From Hymenolepis diminuta (lineage: Eukaryota > Platyhelminthes > Cestoda > Cyclophyllidea > Hymenolepididae), in NCBI GenBank assembly GCA_900708905.1, contig CAADRB010000006.1:3104094-3168093 (forward strand): 64,000 nt of DNA, in the 5' to 3' direction. This document shows, piece by piece, positions 25,601-37,600 of the stretch; within the stretch, counting starts at the first letter, position 1; each line of letters begins with the position of its first letter. Under the pieces are notes generated by a model. The model was not told where the DNA came from. It did not search any database and was given only the letters and a program-made list of their open reading frames with translations. The position numbers were made by a program, and so were the translations under genes.

Positions 25601-28600
25601 AAGCTTGAAACTGACATTTTCCAAATAATTCTTTTGTTTTCTATCACAATCTTAAAGATTGAGTAAATTGTGGAGTTCTTCTTGGTTTTCTTTATCGTTT
25701 TTTTTCAGCTAACTACCTTCTCTTCATTAACAGACACAATTTTAGTATGGCGCATATATTTCAGTACACTAATATATAACTTTCATTGCAAAACATGAAA
25801 AACAGGTAAGTGAAATTGCGACCGTTTCCGCACTACCTTTCCAGGAAATTTTAGTTTAGTTTAATATTTTATTTAGATTCAAATACTTCGCTTACACTCC
25901 CTAACCACCTTATAGCTATAAAAATAATCACTACTGACCAGTCTTATAAACATCTTCCATTTCAGATCCAAGCCTTCTGTAAGCCACTGTTGTTTAGAAG
26001 TTGGCTATACTGACAAACTCACTAGTTAGCACGGAAATACTCGCCAGTGCGCAGACCAACCACGGCAACTTGGGCGCAAGTGATCAATGAGAAGTGGCCA
26101 ACGTGGCAAAATGGTCACCTCCTTTCATCTCTGCACTCTTTACTGTTCCTTGGTCTATCTTTATACCTTTCATACTCTATACACTTTAAAATCGTTTATT
26201 CTAAACTGTCTGGCATAAAATATTTTTCTTACAGACTAGACAATATAGAATGAAAGGACTTAAGGATTCATAAGAGATGAGCCAAAAAGCATTAAAGGGT
26301 AGAAAAGTGAGAGAAAGCAAACATCTTGCCACAATAGCCACCTCCCTATCCACCACCATGAAGTTTTGGCTGAGTATATTTCGACATGCTCGCTTCCCAT
26401 TGACCATTAGCTTCTCTCATGTTGATCCGTATACTGGCGTGCTTTCGTACTAGTTAATGAGGGTACACTTCTTCCAATTCTTCAGTGGCAATGTTGTTGA
26501 CGGTTTATAGTGTCACCATTGTGATTTTAACTCCCTGCACAAGTGTAACTGCACAGAGAGAACAATAATATAAGTATCCTGCTTAAATATTTCTTTATTT
26601 CTGCAGAACCTAGATCATTCACTAAAGGGTCCTTTAATGCAGTCCAAAATAATTAACTTTGAGCTTTAACTTTTTTTAATTAATTAAACTAATAGTTAAT
26701 ATACTTGGATATTTTAGTTTTTTTTAATTCTGTAAAAGATTCTTATAAAACCATCAAACTTCATACCTATAGTAAAAATCTGAACTCACATAAGCCAAAA
26801 ATGATTTTGAAGTAGGGATATTTTCGGCTGGAAGGCTTTGAGTAGTTTGACCTCCGCAATAGATGACTCCTCTTGACGTTCCCATCTTATTTTTTACCCT
26901 CATTATCGGCTTCAAATAGCATAAGTATAGTTTAGATAAGAACATTGAATTTGGAAAATTAAATTTTGATTTCTATTAGAAAAGAGTATGAAACTCACAA
27001 CAGGTTTTTTCCCAACTGTTTCCTCGGCAGCGTTTCGCTCAAATAATTTAATTGCTTCGGAGACTTTGCGCTTACTGATTTCATCAGACGATACTAAAAT
27101 TTATGAGGAGGTTGTTCATCAGCGAAAACAGATTGTGAATTCCATTTATTGTGATCCTTTATTATTTACTTGTTTGTTTTATAAAATAAATTCTATTCAC
27201 AAATCATATATGTGTCCAAATGTTAGTACATAAGATGTTCCGTTTCAAATAAGGAATATCAAGGAATGGAATGCTTAAGAGGATGCATAGCATTAATAGA
27301 TAACACAAGAAGTAAACTGGAACTACGCGGCACTGCTCGAATATCGCTTGGAATGTCGTAATAGTGTCTTAACTACCAGGAAATCGACACGGACGCATCT
27401 GCACTTAATAGTAACGTCCTCAGGCACACAAGCAAATATAGAAAATCAATACAAACTTGGTTTAAAAATGACTGTGTGTGGGAAATTAACCGATTGATCG
27501 AAAGGAAAAAATAAATCTATAATTTAATATTCAAATCCTAGCCAAAATTCAAGGACTGAAAACTTAAAAAATTGAAAATATCAGTTTTGATTGATAAAAT
27601 GATATTATAAAACGTGTGCAAAAAAGGTGCGTTTATGTAGTTAAGTGAAATGATATAGTTCAGAGACCATCTTTTTTCTTAAATGAAGCATAACATTCAT
27701 TTTCAAAGGATACCTAATTTTGGCCAAAAGATCTCTCTAAATCTCCAAAAGCTAGATGTCCTATTCACTCTCTAAAATGCTTAGTTTCCTAATTTTATTT
27801 TATATGCATTTTATGCGCCCCTTAAGTATGTGGGGTTCACAACGCTAACAAGACTGATTGGATCACGTGCGCTAGAACTCACCACGGGAAGTGCGGCCAT
27901 GTAACCGGTCACGTTGAGATCAAGCGCGGCCGTGTGTGCAGAGACCTGCCCAACCAATCAGCAATCAAGATCCCGGCAGCCCAGCATGGTTTTGTATTTA
28001 AGGGCTAAGCTTTTACGAAAAGAAACAGCGAAGTGGTCAATAAACCCTCTTCACTCAGCATCTTATCGGTTCTTACCATTTTGGGCATAGCTTAGCTAAT
28101 TTGGGAGTGAATTGGTATTAGAGGACTCTACTAGAGGCTATTTGGACTGCTAGGAGGATTACTTAGGTTTAGCAAAAGAATTATTGGTGTAGCATCCCCT
28201 ACAAGTATTAATGTCCTATTCCAATATACGTGAGTTGAATGGAATTGGCCGTTATCTAAGAAAAAGTTATTGTAATCTAACCTTGCTCTGTATTCAAAGT
28301 GTTCTAATATTTTTCCAACAGACTTTTTTCCTGCTAACTCTAGAGCTATAAACGCTTAGCTGCAAAATGTTCCTACAACCATCTCCTATCTAGCTCCTAC
28401 TATCAATAATGAATTATCCAGCTACCACAGCCGCCTCAGTTACATTTCAACAAAGAACTATTTCAACAATCTCCGATCTCCCTATTGTAATTTTACCGAT
28501 CTGTGAGGTCCACAGAATATTGAAATATGCCCATTTACAGGTCATCATTTATCCATGAAAAATAAATCCTTAACATTCCAATTAAAAATCAAGCCTTAAT

Positions 28601-31600
28601 TTTTTATGAATGATAAAAACCTAAACTCATTATATAATTTGGACTTCCCCGAAAACTCGAACACAAAATTCGAAAATTAGCCAAATATTCGAACTGAATT
28701 TGGATTCTCACAACGGAAACTCATAAATCTCACCACTTCATCATTCCCACCTTTATCCAAGAGGATATATTTGTAAGGGATGAATTTAAATAAGTTCAAA
28801 AAAATCAGCGATTATTATAGGTATTAGGTAAAGTATTTTCCACTAATGAGGGCCTTTTGATGTACTATTCAAGATTTATAAACCTATTCAACAAGATAAA
28901 CTTACTGATGTCTTTCTTCTTGTTTTCAACAATTAGAGGAGGAGGAAAAAGATTGGATTTCGGATTAGAAGAGTTCGGTTTCTCAGATGACAGATCCTTC
29001 ACTACAAAAGTAGGGGCGGTATAAAATAAATTATATGATTGTGTAGATTTATATTAGGGGTTTTTATTTAAAGGAAGTAAGAACAAACCTTCTACAGACC
29101 TGAGAGAAGGCTTCGGAAAAGTAGTTGGGGCTGCCTATAAATGGAAGCATTATTAAGGAATTCTCGCTATGCCATACCTTTACTTTTGGGGTTGTGGTTC
29201 TCGATTGTTCATTGGAATCACATAAACAATGTTCGACTAAATTGAAGTGAAAAATTATCGGTTAATAAATTATTTTACGAATTAAATATTCATTAAGGTA
29301 GAATTAAGATTTTCGACTTATTGGCGTAGTAATAATATGTATAAAACATAAATATTAAAACGATTTTAATGCAAGTCTAAGTGATGCACAGATGTATTAA
29401 TGACATAACTTTGGTGCAGTAGACAAAGGGCTTATAGTGACTAGCCATCAATAGTTTTGGTTTAATATTTAATATTAATAATATTGATAACATATAAATT
29501 AGGCTGCCACTGAGATATTACTAGAAACTCTATGAAGTAATACCAATGGCTAGATTCATTTGGAAGAAGAGTTGTTAGTAGGAAGAAAACAAAAGAAAAA
29601 GCAAAACGACAATCTCTATTATTAAGAAAGTACAGCTGTTTATACCCCTTTGGATATATTGTGCTGATTCGGTGCTTGGTGAATCAGTAATTTTATAGTG
29701 ACTAGAACTCACTCCCCGGTATGATCTAGAAAGAACAGTGTTTGAATAACTCATTTGCCAAGATTAGATCAGGGAAATTCGTGATTTCCATTCGAAAATA
29801 TTTGATTCTACCCTCTAAGGAATTTGGCTATATGAAATTGCAAAGCAGATACTGCAATAACGATCGAGGTAAGAGAAATAGTAAATGGAAGCAGATAGGG
29901 GTATGTATTTTAATTCAGAAATTAACCATGCGGAGAGGAGAGAAAGGCAGAAATGTCAAATCATATGATCAGCTGTTGCACTGATCTTTTTTGATTTGAC
30001 CCTATATAACTAAACAAGTCTCCGTGATTAATTGTTAATAGTAATTACTCCTTTACTTTATTTGACCTCTTAATATAGTGAATACATTGTAACCCCCACC
30101 GAATTTAATGATTCAAACTGAACAAGTCCAGAACTCTACTCTGCTAGATATCTGAATGATAAAGCCTCAAATGTTGTTGTCATCTCCATCGTCTTGGATG
30201 TAGCGATGTCTTATCTATTAGACCTGGTCATCTTTCCATACGTGCATACATACAAATCACGGGCATGAGTTCAAATTACGTCTGTACTATCAAGTAATCA
30301 CTACTTGATAAGTGCAATGAAACTTGATCTCCGTTTATAATATTCCATTATTCTCTTTTAAGATACATGATATAACGAAACAATGCATAGCTTAGCCAAT
30401 TAGAGTTTATCCAAAATCTGCAGCTGATTCATAGAAACTAATGATAACATGATAAGACAAATAGAGTTCAAAATATCACTTATTATTCCTATTTCGTTAA
30501 AGGGATCCCGTTCCAACCGCTAATTTGTATAGTCTCCTGTTCCCTATTCCTACATAATTGATAATAGAGAACGAGTTGGCTAAGTTCCCCTTCTCTGTTC
30601 CTATCTTCACTCATCAAATCTCGTCCTTCTAATAATCTCAGGTTTAGACGTATAGCTAGAACCAAGACGACAACTGAGCATAGCGAACATAAATAATATA
30701 AAGACCATTTCAGTTCAGCTCATTCAATTTATGGCTCTATTAAATTTAGAATTAGATAAACTACTTTAATATTTGAAAGCGTTATTGGATAACGCTTCAA
30801 TAACGTTATTGGATATTATCCTTCAAATGATAATATGGATTATTCATTATTATTTAAATTACCTAAGCAAAACTCGAAGGTCGATTGCTTATTAAAATTT
30901 ACCGTAGGCAATTACATTTGAATTTAGTTCCTATCCAGTAAAGCCTTACTTTTCTAAATGCCATTATTCACTTGTGTATCTTTTAGCTATGACTTTCTCC
31001 TGATTCGTCTGCAGTTGGAGAAATCGTAACTTAAAGAAACTAACTGTAAATTCAATTTTCTCTGATCATATTAACAGGTCAAAGTGGCACTCGAGGATGA
31101 GATTGACCTTTATTAGCTGAAGTTCAGCTACCAGACTTGCAACTTTTCGTTACGTTGGATAAAAATTAATAAGAAAAATTAAATTGATAATTTATTGTTA
31201 TTTTCCATATAATTTTCATATTTGTTAAAATGCGCTAAAGTATGTGGTCATTGTTTTGCATAACTTTGAGTAAATTTCTGAAGTTTGCATAATACCGTGT
31301 CATTATCGAGTTCGAAGGATTTGAGGCAATTTTGGTGGATAATAAGGTTATAGCAGGTTCCAAACTCAAAACAGTAATCTGGAACTCATCTTTACTCAAA
31401 CATTGCTCATTGAGTATGCATGCTCAAAGTTCCTTCTCTCTGGAGCGAATTGCTAATGGCATATTTGACTTTTGTCTACTGCCCTCGACACGCCTTTAAA
31501 GTAAATTAGATTGGCTGCATCCACTATTGTGAAGTAATTTGTAAGAACTTAAACACAACGACTCGTCATTTTTCATCAGCGTGCTTGGTAAGGAACCACT

Positions 31601-34600
31601 GAAATAAAGATGCTAAGATAGTTATAAGTTATTTTAGAAAGCTGAGCGAAATTCATGGGTTCCATCCATCTTGAACTGAGTTATTAGTTATGGGGTTTCT
31701 ACGCTTGTGTCTGGATCTTGCCACTGGTGTTATTTTTGGCTGATCAGGAAGTCATTCATTTCTTACCTATGCATATACTTTTTCCTGAGAAATAGATACA
31801 TTTTATCTTCTTTATGAATCTGAGAAATTGTAATTACTGTGTTTTGGGCGCCTAACAATCAAGCAGCCGTAGCCTAGGTTATACCAATGTTGACGCAGCT
31901 CTCCAATAACTTACCAGGCCTTTCATCTACTACTATAGGAGATGACGTTGTCTGAAGGGGAATCTACAAAGAAATAACATAGCAGGTTATATATATATAT
32001 ATATATATATATCCCTTTCACTGAGACATGCTTTGAGGCTTACAAGATTCATTAAAGGAACTTTAACTATTTCAAGCCTTTCTGGTGATTCACTTTTACG
32101 GAGATCTAAGCAGAAGTTTTTAAAAACAGGTCAACGTTAAAGAGAAATGATAAAAGTACGAGTAAAAAGTCCTTGTTTACCTTGATACATTGGATTTGAA
32201 AAATGAAAAGATGCTGGTCGATCTATCGTGATCTGAAGGAATAAATGTGTGAAATTAATCGATATACATACTGTTCGGTTTTGTGGCGGTTGAGTAGCAG
32301 TTCTCGAGCACAATTTTCCACTCTCTTTTGTATTCTGCCTCTTATCAGGATCTTCATCACCAGGTACCGAGTATTTTATCTCTCTCTTAGCTTCTACAGA
32401 TTGAATTCGTCCTCCTGTTCTTTTCTCCAATTTGGATATTGGAGGCTGAACCTAGGTAAATTTAAAAATATAGCCATATTAATGAGGTATTTACTGTTGC
32501 ACAGAACTACTGTAGAACTGTGTCTTACCGGTTTCTTTGTATAACGATCAGGAAATTTTACCTGAATCGGTTCCAACTCATCCACATCTACTCTCTCAGA
32601 TGAACTAGACGAAGCAGACGAAATATATGGCCCTAAAAATTGGATTGCCTAATGAATTTGTTAAATTTACGAACCTCCTAGTTTTGGATGACGATTCTAT
32701 AAGTTGAAAATGATAAAATAAGTATTTCGAATAGTTCTTCAGACATGCAGCGTTATCATTAATCTTACTCTCTGGTCACAAACATAGACTTTCTTTCGAG
32801 ATCCAGAAATTTTTGTCGAATTTTTTCGATAATTTTGAGTTGGTTTAGATGCATTATCCATTCTCTCACCAATCGAATAGACTGACAGAAAATAGGATAT
32901 ATAGAATAATGTTTAGGTAATCTTTTTGGATTAATATGAAACATTTTAGAGCAGTTAAAATGGCTTTGTTAGGAAAATTTTTAGTCCTCTTAGCTGCAGT
33001 TACCTCATTTATAATGCGATTTCAAACTTAGCATACACATGAAAGTCGTAGATACTAACTTTAACTGTTTTATTTTGATGTTTGAGGTCACATTTCATAA
33101 AAAATGTTACAATGACATATTGGTATTCATCAGCAACTTCATATGGGAGCTTTTCATTTGAAGATTCATCGCTATAAACTTACCAACGACAAATTATTTC
33201 AGTAAAATATTTTATTTTAAAGTCTAAAATCCCATTACTTTGAATGTGCTCTAAATAATTATTGCTTTTATATGGTCGAAAACGCGCACAGATCATTAAA
33301 ATATGGTTTATATTATATGTCATATTTAAAATATTACAATAAACGACGGTCACAATAGCTGCTAATGATTCTCAGTTGATAGAAAATTGTGTTTTACCAC
33401 TAATTTTTAGCAGAAATGTATGAGTTCATCTGAGAGAGGTAATGATTTCAATTAAATTTCTTCTTATCAGTTGTAATAAGCACTGTTAATCTTCTCTCTT
33501 AACATCTAATCCAATCCGTCATCTATCTGTACATGGTTGAATTCGATTTAAAAATCATCTCCATATAATCGTAGTGACCTCCATTAACGTGTTATTTTAT
33601 CATCACCAAGTTTTGACCCCTCGATCTTTTAATTCCGATCATTTGATCCACCATTTGCATAACTCAGTATTGAGGAACGCTCTGGTAAATACTTTCATTG
33701 TAATCTAGCCCTGATCTGACCTCAAATTTTGTCCTGGTCTATTTGTCTAAACAAGATTTTACACTTTTCATCTTTCTATCTCTTGGCTGGATGTCTTTTC
33801 CTGCGCAGTTCTTCGGTTATTATGTGGTGGAAATTGTTTGAATTAAAAGGCTAATAGCTAATTATTCAAGCTCCATATTGGCAATTAGAAACATTAGCCT
33901 TCTTTAATACAATAATCTAATCTATATAAAGCTGCCATTTCCTCTGACCGCTTTGATTTTTTTGTTTTGGTAAGTTATCCTTTTACATTAAACATATCGG
34001 ACGTATAAAGCTATTTTGAAATTATAATTAATTGATTTTCATACTAACCTTCATTGAAACCTCCGGATTTGTTTTTAAAATTTGTCTCTGAATCGTCGAT
34101 TAGTTTCTAGAAAAGAAATCATAAACTTTATAACACTGTATGAACTTGATACGAAATGGATGCTAAAATAGAAAATAAGCAAATATGTAAGAAATGGCCG
34201 ATTGAATGCCCAACAGTCCTCTTCAGCATGAAAACAAGTCGATCGCGATTTAAATTACAAATCTAGCTATTTATTAGGATCTAAAACAATACCGCTAATA
34301 TTTGGTCGATAGTATTTATACCCAGTACAAATTATGCACGTGTTTCAAGCAAAATATAGAAAAAATCGATGGAAAAATCGATTATCCGAAACGAAAAAGC
34401 ATAAAGAGAATTAAGCACGTGTTTTATGCGCGAACAGAAACGTCGATACAAAAAATGGTAGCAATTTAAAAAAGTGAAAGTGGCTTGTTGATTCGAAAAC
34501 TATGCGTTCACCTGCCAAATGAAAGAACGTCCGAGAATGAATTTATCACATTCATTCCAATGCTAAAGCGTTTTTTTGTTTACTTATGAATGTAAAACAA

Positions 34601-37600
34601 GGTTAATCTTATTTAAACTAGCCAACGACCTTATAAACCGTTTTATTAATCAGATTAATTGTATTTAAATTGTACCTTAGGCTTTGGCAGTAGCTTAAAT
34701 TAAACCGATCGGCTCAATCTATATATCTGGTATAAAAAGTGTTAATTACATCTTTCGAAGATCCGTTTAAATCCGATTTGGTTAATAAATTACAGGGGTC
34801 TACTTATCAATAATTATATAAAAGATTTAGGGAAACAGGATTAGACAAAATTGGGGTTTAGTAAAGGAAGGATTTGGCATAAATGAACTCCATATAATCT
34901 TAAAAATTGTATAGGATTTTGAGAAAAGAGAACAGAGCTGTTAGAGTTGAAAATCAAAGTTTCAGATTAGGCAACTGCTTGGCCAAAAAAATGAGGCAAG
35001 TTCTAGATAAGAAGGGAAAAATGAGAAGGCAAGAAAAAATTAAAAATACTCTTAAATATATTTGGTGTGACCATAGTAAATTGACGAAATTTAAAAAGTC
35101 GATAAAAGAAATGAAACTGACAAATTTCGCTGCTTAGAGGTTATTAAAACGTTATATGGTTTCTTCTAATACTAAAAAGAATTAGTTTGCGAGATTTTTA
35201 GTTAGAGATATAATATATAATCAGGGTGCGTAAGGTATCTGAGGACACTCATAATTTTGGAATTTAAACTAACTCGATAATAATTAATGAATTTTTTATA
35301 CCAGAAGATCTCATACCAGATACTACTATAACTAATGAAATGAAATGACACGCTGTAATAGTGTCCATAAAGGCGAAACAGGGAAATTTTGAGATTTCAA
35401 GATTTCTAAAAGTCGCCACATCTTTCGTTTGTAAAATTAGAACGGAGCTGCTGAATGAAAAAAATAGAGATGAATTGACCACCACGAGGAAGAGAAAATA
35501 GACGCATTGTCAACGCTCGGCTGACTCACTCGGAACACCTGAGTTTGTGAGAAAACTACATGACATGATCGACAAAAATCCTAGGAAGCCAATGCGCGAC
35601 ATCTCGCCAAACATCTTCAAGTGTCTGAAGGAACAATAAGGAAAAGGGAATGTTCTTCATCAAGACCTCGGATACAAACCATACGTTCTTAGGCGAGGTC
35701 ATTAGTTTATGTCGACAAAAACAACTCAAGAGAATCGTTTAATTCGTGCAAAACCATTCTTAAACAAATTGGAACACCCGGAAGAACAGGAGTGTCTTTG
35801 GATTTTTCTGACGTAAACAACTTCCACCAGGACCAAAAAGTCGGTCCAAGAAATGATGGTGGCTACGTGCGAGCGAACCTCACTGAAGTTCCAACTGTTA
35901 TGCGCGCACACAAATTTTCCAGCAACAGTGATGGTTTTCAGTGTTGTTAGGGCGAGTAAAGGACATATCATGACTCCTCAATTTTTTCTACAGGGTCTTA
36001 TAGTCAATACAGATGTAGATGCCTATGTCGAGACTCCTCAAACCATTCCCATTAAGCCAACCTGGACAGACAGCAGATGGACAGACCCTACGTCTTCCAT
36101 CCTATAAAACTCTCAACACCCAGGATTGGATGGGCAAAAATTTTCATCATTATGTCACACCAAACTTATGACCTCCTAATTACTAACCGGACCTTAATCC
36201 TCTGGTCTATTACGTGTGGGGCGTGGCAGGGCGTGGTTGAAAAGGAAGTTAATAAGTGTCCCAATAACACTAAATCCTTCTCTCTCATGGAAGCGATAGC
36301 CCAAGCAAAGGAGAACATTAATAAGGACCACCTGATCTGATGAAAACTTTCAGTGGCTTTCAGACTCGAATTGAGTGGGTAATAGTAGCCTAAGGATGAT
36401 TTATAGGATAAAACCTAGGTTAATAGATATTATGTTTATTTGTTTTGCTGCAAGAAATTGTAGGCCTCAACCATTAAGTTTCATTTTCTGTTTTCCTAAA
36501 AGTGCATAAGGTGACCTCAGATGCCTTACGCACCCTGTAAATGTGAATGTAAATCTCTCCTCCTCAAAGTTAACACTAAATACAATTTGCCACACAAAGT
36601 GAGCAATGTTTGAAACAAATCTTATGTAACAAATTGATGTAGGAACTCAAAAGAAATCTTACCTTTTAAGGACTAGTTTAGTTTTTATGCCGATAGCTTT
36701 ACATCCTCTATCTTAGGACTACTTTTAATAACAAAGTGAAATTCATAATAATGAGAATACGAAAGAGTTTTAAGGAATCTGCAAATTGTTAATCTAAACT
36801 AATTTGTGACAAATATTTAAATAATTTGTTGTGCGTTCAAATGTTTTCCCATGATGAAAAATGCAAATATTTGGTTTCAGTCGTGAGAATGAATTAAAAT
36901 ATTAATCTCAAGTTCTTGTGGCAAGAAGGTATGCAGCATCATGGAATACGGGTTTGAAATCTACAAAAATAATATTCAAAAATAAATTAGAATTAACCAC
37001 CAAGTTGGTTAATTCCATTCAAAACAGGACTGAATGAAAAGCGTTTATTACAATATGTTTTGAACTAAACGGTAATAGGGCAGGCACTATTTTTCCTCAA
37101 AAGCAATTCGTCTAAATTATGTTATCCAGCAAAGATGACGAAACACAATGTCGTCAAATACTACATTTGTTGAAGCTTTAAGTTTGATAAAAATCAAGAG
37201 TAGTTAAAATGTCCCCTATTGGAAATTTATTCTAAATCCTTGACTGATCGCAACCGAAACTAATCTATTAACTGAGAAAATTCTGAGGAGAAGCGCGTTC
37301 TTTTCAAATTTCATAAACTCCTCCCATCTCTCTACTTAGAAACTATACACGGCTTAAGCTAGTTCATCTAATCGTTAAATGAATCTTTGGGAGACGCTAA
37401 AATTATCGATATTTTGTACACTGGAAAAAACGGTCCGTTTGGCCGATGAGCATACTGTATACTGACGTTGTAAATTAATAAAATTAATAATTATGATTCC
37501 CAAGCTCTTATAAGAAAGCGTTTTCTAATGCTCATCCTGGGTTAGGAAATTGCATCATTGAGCTTTGCTGATGATAACCTCGACTTCTGCCAGTCCTTTT

